NCBI GenBank assembly: GCA_022773395.1
Contig: JALFBL010000116.1
Span: 1-32,156, forward strand
DNA from: Prevotella sp.
Lineage (GTDB): Bacteria > Bacteroidota > Bacteroidia > Bacteroidales > Bacteroidaceae
Direction of reading: 5' to 3'
Length of the DNA stretch: 32,156 nucleotides
A program made the translations under genes and the position numbers. Below are positions 1 through 8,827 of the stretch, piece after piece. A model generated the notes under the pieces. The model searched no databases and was not told the origin of the DNA. It was given only the letters and a program-made list of their open reading frames with translations. The first letter of the stretch is position 1, and the number at the start of each line of letters is the position of its first letter.

Positions 1-1
1 T

Positions 2-2350
2 GAGTTGCAGGAACGTGATATGGAAAGTTTGGAAAATTCGCAGTTGCCGTTGACGTTCAGCGAACAGTTCTTGTGGAGCCGAGAATTTTCTGTGCGTTGG
101 GACCTGACGAAAAATCTGCATCTGAATTTCAACAGTGCCACCAATGCGCAGATAGAAGAACCTTATACACCTGTCAATAAAGACTTGTATCCCAACCAGT
201 ACGAGGCATGGAAAGATTCGGTGAAAACAAGTTTGCAACATTTGGGCACCCCGCTCGATTATAGTCAGAATTTCACAGCATCTTATCAGTTGCCACTCAA
301 TCTCATTCCCATGTTCGATTGGGTGAATGCGGATGCCAATTATACAGCAACCTATCACTGGTTGAGGGGAACTGATCTCGAAGACGGGACATCGTTGGGA
401 AACACCATCTCTAATAATAGGCAGGTCAGTGTGAACGGATCGTTCAATCTGGAACGTCTGTACAATCATATTCCGTTCCTGAAAAAGACCAATGACCGTT
501 TCCGAAATTCCACATCTTCAATAAGCAGCAGAAACGACAGAAAGAAAATAGGCGACAGGGGTGACACGGGCAATATGAGAAAGAAGGCTCGTGCTGATAA
601 GGAAGAGGAGAAGGAACAGAAAGCACTGCCCAAAAACAAGAAGAGTTTTGAAAAGGAAATCACGTTGAATCCCGACACGGTGATGACCGTCAACCACGGG
701 AAAAATAGCAAGAATGTATCTGTTACGGCAAGGACTTCCGATGGAAAGGTGTTCAAGGTGAAGTATAAAGTGGTGGACTTGAATACCATCAAAATCACTT
801 CGAAGGTGGACACGGCAACAACGGTGAAGTTGACGGTGGTCGCTCGTCAGCCTGATGAAGAAAAGGCGTGGTACAAGACGGCTCAGGTGGTTGCGCGCGG
901 ATTGATGATGGTGAGGAACGTGAGTTTCTCTTACCGTAATCAGTATAGTATGTCGCTGCCAGGATTCCTGCCACAAGTTGGTGACATGTTCGGGCAGCGG
1001 AGAGGACACGTTTTGGCTCCCGGACTTGATTTTGCTTTTGGACTGACTGGAGACAGCTATATTGACAAGGCTGCCGAAAACCATTGGCTGCTGATGGCAG
1101 ACAGCATTGCGACTCCATCGACAGCCAGCAGTACGAACGACCTGCAGTTGCGCATGACCTTGGAACCGGCAAATAATTTGAAGATAGACCTCAATGCCAG
1201 CAGGACGGACAATCGTGCCAAGAGTGTGCAGTTCATGTACCAAGGTATGCCCACCACACACAGCGGAACATTCACCATGACCACCATCAGCATCAAGAGT
1301 GCATTGGAAGGAATGGGAAATGCAAGTAATGGTTACCGCTCGCCATCGTTCGAGAACTTCTGTCGTTCGTTGGAAGGTTTCCGCAACAGGGTAGAGGAAC
1401 AGTACCGAGGTGTGACATATCCCAATGGAAGTGCCCTTGCAGGCAGGACATTCGATGCAGCCAATGGAGGTGTCAATCTGTATAGTGCCGATGTGATGAT
1501 TCCCGCTTTCCTTGCCAACTATACGACTATGGGCGGCAATGGCTTGAATATCTTCCCTGCCTTGGCGAAACTGTTGCCCAACTGGTCGATGCGCTATGGC
1601 GGATTGGGGCAGTTGCCATGGTTCCGCGACCATTTCAAGAGCGTGAATATCAATCATGGCTACAAGAGTGTTTTTGCCATAGGCTCGTACAGCACTTACA
1701 GCACGTTTATGGAATATATGAATGGTTTGGGATTTGTCAGCGATGCCACGACGGGCAATCCTGTACCCAATTCGATGTATAATGTCAGCAACGTCAGCAT
1801 CAATGAGGCGTTTTCTCCGCTGTTGGGAGTGGACATGACTTTCCAGAACAATCTCACTGCCAAGTTGGAATACCGCACAACGCGTGTGCTGAACCTCTCG
1901 ATGACGAGTGTGCAAATCAGCGAGTCCATCAGCCGCGATTGGGTAGTAGGCATGGGATATAAGATCAACGACTTCAAGTTGTTTGGTGGCAACAAGGGAA
2001 AAAAGGCAAAAGGCAATGTAAAGAAAGACGGTAGTCCGCAACAGGAGAGTAGCCAATCTACAAGGAACATACGAAGAAATGGCGTGAACCATGACTTGAA
2101 TCTGCGGCTTGACTTGAGCTATCGTAACCAGGCAGCCATCGTGCGCGACATTGCATCAATGACCAGCAGTGCCAGCAGTGGAAACAAGGCTTTCAAGTTG
2201 TCGTTTTCCGCCGACTATACGCTGTCGAGATTGCTCACGCTGCAATTCTATTACGACCGCCAGAGCAATACGCCTTTATTGAGCAGCAGCAGCTATCCCA
2301 CCACAACGCGTGATTTCGGCTTCAGTCTGAAATTCTCGTTGACAAGATAA
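2..2350 (+). CDS. sprA: SprA/Sov, type IX secretion outer-membrane translocon, C-terminal part (5' end outside window)
   Basis: The reading frame is open at the left edge, so only about the last 783 residues are present; family members usually exceed 2,000 residues. SprA (Sov in Porphyromonas) forms the very large beta-barrel through which type IX secretion substrates cross the outer membrane. The translation is rich in alternating aromatic and polar beta-strand stretches. It ends in a typical SprA tail (SADYTLSRLLTLQFYYDR, then a final FSLTR), where the terminal strand suits outer-membrane insertion. Two lysine-rich low-complexity stretches, near 565-660 and 1985-2080, look like loops outside the barrel. 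The next gene starts 31 bp downstream without a visible promoter, so read-through is possible. The assignment rests on recognising the C-terminal signature and the barrel-like composition. Confidence 0.9.
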   Translation, partial: ELQERDMESLENSQLPLTFSEQFLWSREFSVRWDLTKNLHLNFNSATNAQIEEPYTPVNKDLYPNQYEAWKDSVKTSLQHLGTPLDYSQNFTASYQLPLNLIPMFDWVNADANYTATYHWLRGTDLEDGTSLGNTISNNRQVSVNGSFNLERLYNHIPFLKKTNDRFRNSTSSISSRNDRKKIGDRGDTGNMRKKARADKEEEKEQKALPKNKKSFEKEITLNPDTVMTVNHGKNSKNVSVTARTSDGKVFKVKYKVVDLNTIKITSKVDTATTVKLTVVARQPDEEKAWYKTAQVVARGLMMVRNVSFSYRNQYSMSLPGFLPQVGDMFGQRRGHVLAPGLDFAFGLTGDSYIDKAAENHWLLMADSIATPSTASSTNDLQLRMTLEPANNLKIDLNASRTDNRAKSVQFMYQGMPTTHSGTFTMTTISIKSALEGMGNASNGYRSPSFENFCRSLEGFRNRVEEQYRGVTYPNGSALAGRTFDAANGGVNLYSADVMIPAFLANYTTMGGNGLNIFPALAKLLPNWSMRYGGLGQLPWFRDHFKSVNINHGYKSVFAIGSYSTYSTFMEYMNGLGFVSDATTGNPVPNSMYNVSNVSINEAFSPLLGVDMTFQNNLTAKLEYRTTRVLNLSMTSVQISESISRDWVVGMGYKINDFKLFGGNKGKKAKGNVKKDGSPQQESSQSTRNIRRNGVNHDLNLRLDLSYRNQAAIVRDIASMTSSASSGNKAFKLSFSADYTLSRLLTLQFYYDRQSNTPLLSSSSYPTTTRDFGFSLKFSLTR

Positions 2351-2381
2351 AAAGAGGAACGCATATAAAATAATATTAAGA

Positions 2382-3872
2382 ATGAATTCATCTATAATGA
2401 AAAAATTGGTTTGTGCCATCACTTTGTTGTTGACTTGTATTGGGGCTTTTGCACAGGAGCGTCCCAAACTCGTGGTGGGCATCATTGTCGATCAGATGCG
2501 CTGGGATTATCTTTACCGCTACTACGAAGAGTATGGGCAAGGCGGATTCAAGCGCATGATGAACGAAGGGTTCAATTGCGAGAACTGTATGATAAACTAT
2601 GTGCCGTCGATAACTGCCGTAGGCCACACATCGATCTTTACGGGCAGCGTACCTTCGATACATGGCATTGCCGGGAACCATTTCATGCAGGACGGAAAGA
2701 CGGTGTATTGCGCTGCCGACCCAACGGTGCAAACGGTGGGCAGTACGACGGATGCTGGTAAGATGTCGCCGCGTAATATGCTGGTCACCACCATTGGCGA
2801 TGAGTTGAAGACTGCCACCCTTTGGAAATCGAAGGTCATCGGCGTGTCGTTTAAAGACCGTGCTGCCATTATGCCTGCCGGCCATAGTGCCGATGCAGCC
2901 TATTGGTTTGACAAAAAGGCATTGCGCTTCATCAGCAGCACCTATTACATGCAGCGGTTGCCTGAATGGGTCAACCAATACAACAAGACTGTCAAGAAGT
3001 TGCCCTTGGACGAAATCCAGTATTCTTACTATGGCAATGAAATTGTGGCGGGAATGGCAAAGGCTGCGATAGAAAACGAGGATCTGGGACAGAATGGGAT
3101 AACAGACATGCTGACAGTGAGTTTTTCTTGCCCGGATATTGTGGGGCATAAATATGGAACGCACCATGAAAAGACCCGTCAGCAGTATGTGGATATTGAT
3201 AGGCAGTTGGAAGATTTTTTCCTGTTTCTTGACAAAAAGGTGGGCAAGGGAAATTATCTGGTGTTCCTTGCAGCAGACCATGGAGCGGCCAACAGTATAT
3301 CGCAGAACTTGGAACATAAGATTCCTTCAGGAGGTTTCTTTGTGAAAAAGGAAGAACAAGCCCTTAATGACCATCTTTCCAAGACATTCGGCACTGCGGA
3401 AAAATTGTCGTTGGGCATTATGGATTACAAGGTGGTGCTGAACCGTGAAGCAATTGCGAAATCGGGCACTAAGGAAACGAAAGTGCGAAAAGCGGTGGTG
3501 GAATATTTCAGGAAGAACAAGGCCGTGGCTTATTGTGTTGACTTGGAACGCGTGAATGAGGCAAGCATTCCGTCGGTCATTCGTGAGAAAATTGTCAATG
3601 GGTATCATCGGGAGCGGAGCGGCGATATCCAGATTGTTCTCAAGCCGGCGCATTATGATGTCTGGGGCGAAATCGACGGTGGAACGTCACACGGTGTGTG
3701 GAATCCCTACGATTGTCACATCCCTTTCATGTTGATGGGGTGGGGAATTGCCCACGGAAGCACACAGGCTGCGTGTAGCATTACAGATATTGCGACCACT
3801 GTCTGTGCGCTTATCCATGTCCAAATGTCCAATGGCTGCATAGGCACACCCGTTGTGCAGGTCACAAAATGA
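2382..3872 (+). CDS. pafA: PafA-type secreted alkaline phosphatase / phosphodiesterase
   Basis: A 496-residue protein of the type I phosphodiesterase/nucleotide pyrophosphatase superfamily. The residue spacing follows the phosphate-irrepressible alkaline phosphatase PafA of Elizabethkingia. Visible are metal ligand D37, nucleophile T78 in TAVGH, N99, the K158-D-R160 phosphate-binding pair, a DIVGH motif (Asp and His four apart), ADHG, and a C-terminal GTSHG histidine. The enzyme should hydrolyse phosphate monoesters in the periplasm using two zinc ions. A signal peptide (MKKLVCAITLLLTC, cleavage near AFA/QE) directs export. ATG at 2382 gives five extra residues before it; ATG at 2397 is an equally good start and gives a cleaner signal peptide. 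The gene converges on the DUF4435 gene with only 15 bp between the stop codons. Confidence 0.88.
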   Translation: MNSSIMKKLVCAITLLLTCIGAFAQERPKLVVGIIVDQMRWDYLYRYYEEYGQGGFKRMMNEGFNCENCMINYVPSITAVGHTSIFTGSVPSIHGIAGNHFMQDGKTVYCAADPTVQTVGSTTDAGKMSPRNMLVTTIGDELKTATLWKSKVIGVSFKDRAAIMPAGHSADAAYWFDKKALRFISSTYYMQRLPEWVNQYNKTVKKLPLDEIQYSYYGNEIVAGMAKAAIENEDLGQNGITDMLTVSFSCPDIVGHKYGTHHEKTRQQYVDIDRQLEDFFLFLDKKVGKGNYLVFLAADHGAANSISQNLEHKIPSGGFFVKKEEQALNDHLSKTFGTAEKLSLGIMDYKVVLNREAIAKSGTKETKVRKAVVEYFRKNKAVAYCVDLERVNEASIPSVIREKIVNGYHRERSGDIQIVLKPAHYDVWGEIDGGTSHGVWNPYDCHIPFMLMGWGIAHGSTQAACSITDIATTVCALIHVQMSNGCIGTPVVQVTK

Positions 3873-3893
3873 AAAGAGCGTTCTTCTTCATTT
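3867..3893. terminator. Possible bidirectional terminator between convergent genes
   Basis: AAATGAAAAGA at 3867-3877 pairs with TCTTCTTCATTT at 3882-3893 through 11 base pairs with one bulged C at 3886, leaving a GCGT loop. It overlaps the stop codons of both convergent genes. The stem is AT-rich and the T-tracts are short (TTT on the plus strand, TTTT on the minus), so it would be a modest terminator in either direction. Confidence 0.4.
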
Positions 3894-4907
3894 CTGCAGG
3901 GTCTGTGATTGTTGTCCGTCCAGATAGGTTTTGATGTCTTCCTGAATCCATTTGAAAGGTTCCGACATGAAATATCCCGCATTCTTCTTAAGCATCTGTG
4001 GAATGTCCTGAAGACTATGGTTGTAGCTGGCCAGTTCGTTGCGCAGTTGTGTGCTGTGCACAGACTGGCAGCGTATCTCCTTTTCCCTTTCCTGAATCAA
4101 CTGCGAACAGACCTTGTCCAAGACAGGGACTGCAACCTTATCGAAGAGGTGGTGTCCCTGTATGTATAAATAGGTGGTGGCAGGCGTCACGCCCATTTCT
4201 TCCATCAATTCTTTTTTCAGGGCGAGATAGCTTTCCTTGGCATCGGGATATTTCTTTTGCAGCCATCCCACTTTATTGTATGCCTTTCTCCTGACGTTCT
4301 GGATGCACTGCATTGGATTGTTCAGTGAAAACTTGCCTATCTCTATGACTTTGTTGAATTCCGTAATGGTGAAGTTTCCGTAGATGGGGCGGCGATAGTG
4401 CCAGATGCTCCATACAAACAAGTGGAAGATGCTTTCAGAGTATTGGGAAAAGAACTCTTCGAAATCAAAGATTCTCTTGTCGTTGAGTGTCGCTGCCACG
4501 CAAACATTGTGCAGCGAGGGTGCGTAGCATTGCAGGTTCTCTATGGAATAGGCATAGGTATGGAAGACGAAAGGACTCTGCATCATGCGCAGGCTTGTTT
4601 CTGTGGCACCTTTTATCAGATAGTCGTAGTCAGCATCCACACAGCAAATCATGTCGTTGCCCGCCTTTTCGGAAAGAAGATTCATCAATACCGATTTCTT
4701 TCCGCGTTCCAGTTTTTTCCGGGAAGGCAACATCACTTCAAAATATCGTGAATCGTTCTCGTAGTTTGCCAATACGGTTCGCCAGAAAAACACGTCGTCA
4801 TAGCTCTCGACATACGCCACGATTCTGCGCCTCGACTTTCTCGAGTTCAGCCGGTTGGCAGCCTCTACATATCCCGACGATATGTTGTCTCTCAGTCGTT
4901 TGCTCAT
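3888..4907 (-). CDS. DUF4435 (TOPRIM-like) protein, AriB/OLD-like putative nuclease partner
   Basis: A 339-residue protein with the DUF4435 layout. It has an N-terminal VAYVES glutamate (E34), then a VDADYD aspartate pair (D91, D93), which is the E...DxD metal-binding pattern of TOPRIM nucleases. An AYSIENLQ motif (E123) follows, resembling the YSIEN motif common in this family. The C-terminal half is helical and unrecognised. DUF4435 is the domain of AriB, the effector nuclease of PARIS anti-phage systems, and related TOPRIM domains occur in OLD nucleases. The start codon overlaps the end of the upstream ATPase gene by 4 bp (ATGA), so the two are translationally coupled and probably form one complex. 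Nuclease activity is inferred from family and motif; whether this pair is a defence system or a conserved housekeeping pair cannot be decided from one genome. Confidence 0.75.
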   Translation of the reverse strand: MSKRLRDNISSGYVEAANRLNSRKSRRRIVAYVESYDDVFFWRTVLANYENDSRYFEVMLPSRKKLERGKKSVLMNLLSEKAGNDMICCVDADYDYLIKGATETSLRMMQSPFVFHTYAYSIENLQCYAPSLHNVCVAATLNDKRIFDFEEFFSQYSESIFHLFVWSIWHYRRPIYGNFTITEFNKVIEIGKFSLNNPMQCIQNVRRKAYNKVGWLQKKYPDAKESYLALKKELMEEMGVTPATTYLYIQGHHLFDKVAVPVLDKVCSQLIQEREKEIRCQSVHSTQLRNELASYNHSLQDIPQMLKKNAGYFMSEPFKWIQEDIKTYLDGQQSQTLQK

Positions 4908-5725
4908 TTTGGGTCAGTGATGTCCGACACTTCTGTAACGCTGTCCATCCATCCGTTCATGATGACCGCAGGACTGTGGGTTGTCAGAATGATTTGAACG
5001 TTGGGATTCAGTTCGAGAATCAAATTGATCAAACGTTGCTGCCAGTCCACGTGCAGGCTTACTTCAGGTTCGTCCATCAGCAGCACGTAAGGTTCCTGGT
5101 CTTCCACAAGTACGGTCAGCAAGATAATCAGCATCTGCTTTTCGCCGCTCGACAGCTGATAGGGAAGGAGCGTCTCGCCAATCTGCGAGAACTTTATTTC
5201 ATTTTCGGTGCGGATGATTTTCTTTCCTGTCTCTGCAAACAATTCATCAATCAGGTCTTGGAATTTCACTTTTAGCCTGCTGATTTCATGGGCCTTTGCA
5301 GCCGTATCGGGCAAACCGCTCTGCAGGGTGTCGATGATTTTGTTGCCTATATTTACTTGGTAGTCAAGATATTTTCGTTGCAACTTGTAGAGTTGCCAGT
5401 CCAGTTCTGTTGCAAGACTGAGATCCATCTTGCTGATAACTTCAGAATTGATGAGAGGCCGGTCAAAACCTCTGATGACATCAAATCTAATGTGAGTGGC
5501 ATCTTCTGGCTCCACCCTGATGGTCACGCCTTTGATGGGTCTGTTCGTCACGTCACCGTTTTGGTCCATGCTTTTCACCACCTTGTTGAGAATGGTGCTT
5601 TTGCCCACGCCATTGATACCGCTAAGTATATTCACCCTGCGGTCCAAATTCCACACAACGTGTTTGCGACCGCTCCAAAGCGAGTCTATCTCTATTTGCT
5701 TGATGTAGTCCGCGTATTTAACCAT
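4904..5725 (-). CDS. Small AAA/ABC-type ATPase (RecF/OLD/AriA-like) paired with DUF4435 protein
   Basis: A 273-residue ATPase. It carries a Walker A GINGVGKST (36-44), an ABC-type signature LSSGEKQ (191-197), a Walker B YVLLMDEPE (D218, E219) followed by a D-loop-like SLHVDWQ, and an H-loop TTHSP (H250). Only about 145 residues separate Walker A and the signature, so there is room for a short helical insertion but not a long SMC-style coiled coil. This is the architecture of AAA_15/AAA_21 ATPases that pair with TOPRIM nucleases, where the ATPase scaffolds and controls the nuclease. The frame is open back to 5884, but the start at 5725 is chosen for two reasons: homology-like sequence begins at MVKYADYIKQIEID, and a promoter lies at 5783-5814, inside the longer frame. 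Next gene downstream: DUF4435, overlapping by 4 bp. Confidence 0.85.
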   Translation of the reverse strand: MVKYADYIKQIEIDSLWSGRKHVVWNLDRRVNILSGINGVGKSTILNKVVKSMDQNGDVTNRPIKGVTIRVEPEDATHIRFDVIRGFDRPLINSEVISKMDLSLATELDWQLYKLQRKYLDYQVNIGNKIIDTLQSGLPDTAAKAHEISRLKVKFQDLIDELFAETGKKIIRTENEIKFSQIGETLLPYQLSSGEKQMLIILLTVLVEDQEPYVLLMDEPEVSLHVDWQQRLINLILELNPNVQIILTTHSPAVIMNGWMDSVTEVSDITDPK

Positions 5726-5782
5726 AATCCTTCCCTTTCTGCATATCTTTTTCTTCCTTTCAGGAAAAAGTGAGTTACACCG

Positions 5783-5814
5783 CAAAAATAACAATATTTG
5801 TGGACATAAACAAT
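5783..5814 (-). promoter_or_regulatory. Bacteroidetes-type promoter for the ATPase/DUF4435 pair
   Basis: On the minus strand TATTTTTG (plus positions 5783-5790) matches the TAnnTTTG -7 consensus exactly. ATTG (5811-5814) stands 20 bp upstream, matching three of four bases of the -33 TTTG box at the normal spacing. Transcription would begin near 5776, giving a leader of about 50 nt before the ATG at 5725. It separates this unit from the gltX-kdtA operon upstream, which ends at 5893. Confidence 0.65.
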
Positions 5815-5892
5815 GGATGAAAGAAAAATTCTGCCTTTTATCTTCAATAAACGGCATTTTGGCAGACAAGCAGGCGTGTGGCAACTGTATCT

Positions 5893-7116
5893 TTATACTT
5901 GAAAACGAATATGGGAAAATACTTTTTCTGTGGCACCTGCAAGACTTTCAACAAACTGTCCCGCCCGTTTCCCGGCCTCTGCGAGTGAAGCACCATCCGT
6001 ATCAAAACGGTTCATGATGCGCTCAAAGTCGGTATAATTGCTAATTTCAAAGCCTCCTTTTTCTGCAAGCAATCCTTGGGCTTCTTGAAAACGTTGGTTG
6101 TTGGGACCGAAAACAACGGGCATGCTCCACACGCCTGCTTCCAGCACATTATGGATTCCAACACCGAATCCACCTCCGACGTAAGCCACGTTGCCATAAT
6201 GATAAATGCTCGACAGCAGTCCGAAACAGTCAATGATCAGGCAGTCGGCCTCTGCGGCTTCTGCAGGAGTGGTTTTTGTGTAGCGAACCGCTTTCCGATT
6301 GAGTCGGGACTGAATTTGAGAAAGATGTTCCTCGCTGATGACATGGGGTGCGATGACCAGTTTCCAGTCCTTGTGCTCATTGAAATAGGGGATGAGAATG
6401 TCTTCGTCGGGTTGCCAGCTCGAACCTGCAACAAACGTTTTCTTGCCTTGCTTGAAACTTTCCACGATGGGCAACACCTTACAGGCTTCCCTCACTTGCA
6501 GCACGCGGTCGAAACGTGTGTCGCCAACCACATCGACGGCTTTCACACCAATGGTTGCCAGCAGTTTGCGGCTCTCCTCGTTCTGCACGAAAATGCGGGT
6601 AAAGCAGTTCAGCACTTTCGCATAACTTCGTCCATACCATTTGAAGAACACTTGTCCGGGACGGAAAATGCTGCTCACGCTATAAACGGGAATGTTGCGA
6701 TGCTTCAGAATATGCAGGTAGTTGTACCAAAATTCGTATTTGATGAAAAAGGCCATGATGGGATGCACCGTGCGCAGAAAGCGGCGGGCGTTGCGGATGG
6801 TGTCGAGTGGCAGGTAACAGATGATGTCCGCCCCTTGGTAATTCTTGCGCACTTCATAACCGGAGGGCGAAAAGAACGTGAGCAGTATTCTGTATTCAGG
6901 ATGCTGTTGGCGCATCCGTTCCATGAGGGGCCGTCCTTGTTCAAATTCGCCCAACGAGGCTGCGTGAAACCAAATGTATTGTGCGCCCGGTTCTATCTTT
7001 TCTTTCAGTTCTTCCAGTGCGTCACGCTCCCCCCTCCACATGGTTTTTACCTTGCGGCTGAACAGGCTGGCAATGGAAACCCCCAGCAAATATATATAGA
7101 TTGCAACTTGGTACAC
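5893..7116 (-). CDS. kdtA: 3-deoxy-D-manno-octulosonic acid (Kdo) transferase
   Basis: A 407-residue WaaA/KdtA glycosyltransferase (GT-B fold, GT30). It transfers Kdo from CMP-Kdo to the lipid A precursor at the cytoplasmic face of the inner membrane, starting the LPS core. It has an N-terminal membrane anchor (YQVAIYIYLLGVSIASLF), the catalytic-base motif HAASLGEFEQGRP (E57 in the position of the essential glutamate), and KYEFWYNYL at the end of the N-terminal domain. The nucleotide-sugar site shows GSSWQPDE and YVGGGFGVGIHNVLE in the C-terminal domain. Length is normal for the family. It starts 11 bp after the stop codon of gltX, so the two are one operon. Confidence 0.95.
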   Translation of the reverse strand: MYQVAIYIYLLGVSIASLFSRKVKTMWRGERDALEELKEKIEPGAQYIWFHAASLGEFEQGRPLMERMRQQHPEYRILLTFFSPSGYEVRKNYQGADIICYLPLDTIRNARRFLRTVHPIMAFFIKYEFWYNYLHILKHRNIPVYSVSSIFRPGQVFFKWYGRSYAKVLNCFTRIFVQNEESRKLLATIGVKAVDVVGDTRFDRVLQVREACKVLPIVESFKQGKKTFVAGSSWQPDEDILIPYFNEHKDWKLVIAPHVISEEHLSQIQSRLNRKAVRYTKTTPAEAAEADCLIIDCFGLLSSIYHYGNVAYVGGGFGVGIHNVLEAGVWSMPVVFGPNNQRFQEAQGLLAEKGGFEISNYTDFERIMNRFDTDGASLAEAGKRAGQFVESLAGATEKVFSHIRFQV

Positions 7117-7127
7117 AAAAGCAGCTT

Positions 7128-8645
7128 TTATTTCAACACTTCAATCGCTTTGTGCAGGCGGCGCAATGTTTCTTCTTTTCCCAGAAAGGCGGAGATGTCG
7201 AACATGCCGGGGCCTTTCCCTATGCCCACGAGGGTCAGGCGGAAGGCATTCATCACATCGCCCAACTTGTACCCTTTTTTCTCCACCCAGCCAAGCACAA
7301 TGTGCTCCTGATTCTCCAACGAGAAATCGTCAATGCCTTCCAGCACCTCTGCCAATTCTCCCATCACTTTGGCAGAGTCCTCTTTCCAGCGCTTCTTCAC
7401 CGTTTTCTCGTCATATTCTGTGGGCGCGATGAAGAAAAACTCGCAAAGGGGCCACAACTCCTGAACGAAATTCACGCGGTCCTTCATCATGTGAACCACT
7501 TGCGTTACGCGTTCCAGCGCTTCTTCCACGCCGTTTCCTGCAACGATGGGAGCGAAAAGACTGGCAATTTCCTCATCGCTTTTCTTCAGCATGTATTCGT
7601 GGTTGAACCAGATACCTTTTTGGAAATCAAACTTAGCGCCGGCCTTTGAGCATTTGGCAATGTCAAACTGTTCCACCAGTTCGTTGAGTGTAAAGAGTTC
7701 CTGTTCGGTACCGGGATTCCATCCCAGTAGCGCAAGGAAGTTGATGACAGCCTCCGGAAAATAGCCCTGTTCACGGAATCCGTTGGAAATCTCTTCTGTC
7801 TTGGGGTCTTGCCATTCCAATGGAAACACGGGGAATCCCAAGCGGTCGCCATCGCGCTTCGACAGTTTTCCTTTTCCGTCGGGTTTCAACAGCAATGGCA
7901 AATGTGCGAAGCAGGGCATGGTGTCTTCCCAGCCAAATGCCTTGTATAGCAATACGTGGAGCGGTGCGCTGGGCAACCATTCCTCTCCGCGAATCACATG
8001 GGTGATTTCCATCAAGTGGTCGTCCACGATATTGGCCAGATGATAGGTGGGCAGTTCGTCTGCGCTCTTGTACAGTACCTTGTCGTCAAGGACATCGCTC
8101 TTGATCACCACTTCGCCACGAATCATGTCGTTCACCTGTATATCCTGGCCGGCATCAATCTTGAAGCGCACCACGAATTGTGTACCGTCTGCAATCATCT
8201 GCTCCACCTCTTCTTTGGGCATCGTCAGCGAGTTGCGCATCATGCCGCGTGTGTGGGCATCGTATTGGAAGTTGTCGATTTCGGTGCGTTTGGCACTCAG
8301 TTCTTCCGGTGTGTCGAAAGCATAATATGCCTTTCCGGCATCAAGCAGCTGCTGCACGTATTTCTTGTAGATTTCCCTGCGCTCACTTTGTCGGTACGGG
8401 CCATGCTTGCCGCCGAAACTCACTCCCTCGTCAAACTTGATGCCTAACCAGCGGAACGATTCTATGATGTACTCTTCGGCTCCCGGCACAAAACGCTGTG
8501 AGTCGGTGTCCTCGATTCGGAAAACAAGATCGCCACCATGCTGGCGCGCGAACAGGTAATTATACAATGCGGTACGTACACCGCCGATATGCAACGCGCC
8601 CGTGGGGCTTGGCGCAAAACGCACCCTTACTTTTCTGTCTGCCAT
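7128..8645 (-). CDS. gltX: Glutamyl-tRNA synthetase
   Basis: A 505-residue class I aminoacyl-tRNA synthetase that charges tRNA-Glu with glutamate in the cytoplasm. The N-terminus has [19 protein letters not shown], with the HIGH-type signature as HIGG. FRIEDTD in the active site follows, and KLSKRDGD serves as the KMSKS loop. The C-terminal third is the helical anticodon-binding domain. The size fits the bacterial discriminating-type family. It is the first gene of a two-gene operon with kdtA and diverges from pgpH across a 182-bp spacer. Confidence 0.97.
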   Translation of the reverse strand: MADRKVRVRFAPSPTGALHIGGVRTALYNYLFARQHGGDLVFRIEDTDSQRFVPGAEEYIIESFRWLGIKFDEGVSFGGKHGPYRQSERREIYKKYVQQLLDAGKAYYAFDTPEELSAKRTEIDNFQYDAHTRGMMRNSLTMPKEEVEQMIADGTQFVVRFKIDAGQDIQVNDMIRGEVVIKSDVLDDKVLYKSADELPTYHLANIVDDHLMEITHVIRGEEWLPSAPLHVLLYKAFGWEDTMPCFAHLPLLLKPDGKGKLSKRDGDRLGFPVFPLEWQDPKTEEISNGFREQGYFPEAVINFLALLGWNPGTEQELFTLNELVEQFDIAKCSKAGAKFDFQKGIWFNHEYMLKKSDEEIASLFAPIVAGNGVEEALERVTQVVHMMKDRVNFVQELWPLCEFFFIAPTEYDEKTVKKRWKEDSAKVMGELAEVLEGIDDFSLENQEHIVLGWVEKKGYKLGDVMNAFRLTLVGIGKGPGMFDISAFLGKEETLRRLHKAIEVLK

Positions 8646-8750
8646 CTTAACTTGATGATATAAAAATTACGGATGAACATATTATGCTTTTTGCTACTTA
8701 CGTTGCCCAAAAAAACATGCGCTTTTCATCCGCAGAGTCAAAATTTTGTG

Positions 8751-8758
8751 CAAAAATA
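8751..8758 (-). promoter_or_regulatory. Candidate -7 box for gltX-kdtA
   Basis: CAAAAATA on the plus strand reads TATTTTTG on the minus strand, a full TAnnTTTG match about 105 bp upstream of the gltX start codon. No TTTG-like -33 box sits at the expected 19-21 bp spacing, so only half of the promoter is supported. Confidence 0.4.
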
Positions 8759-8765
8759 CTACTTT

Positions 8766-8799
8766 TTTGCCAATTATGCGTATTTATTTTGTATTTTCG
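8766..8799 (+). promoter_or_regulatory. Candidate promoter for pgpH
   Basis: TTTG at 8766-8769 and TATTTTCG at 8792-8799 resemble the -33 and -7 boxes (one mismatch in the -7) with 22 bp between them, slightly longer than the usual 19-21. The implied start of transcription near 8806 would leave a leader of roughly 20 nt before ATG 8828. It lies in the divergent spacer with gltX. Confidence 0.4.
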
Positions 8800-8827
8800 C
8801 AGCTGAAAGAATAGATTGCTTCATAGA

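Noticed and set aside
518..2092. Long open frame of 524 codons antisense to sprA
   Set aside because: It mirrors the codon pattern of the real gene, has no family resemblance, promoter or sensible N-terminus, and SprA is clear on the other strand.
5726..5884. Extension of the ATPase start to 5884
   Set aside because: The additional 53 residues do not look like an ATPase N-terminus and lie across the promoter at 5783-5814.
6076..7311. Open frame of 411 codons antisense to kdtA
   Set aside because: No domain or start context; KdtA motifs are complete on the minus strand.
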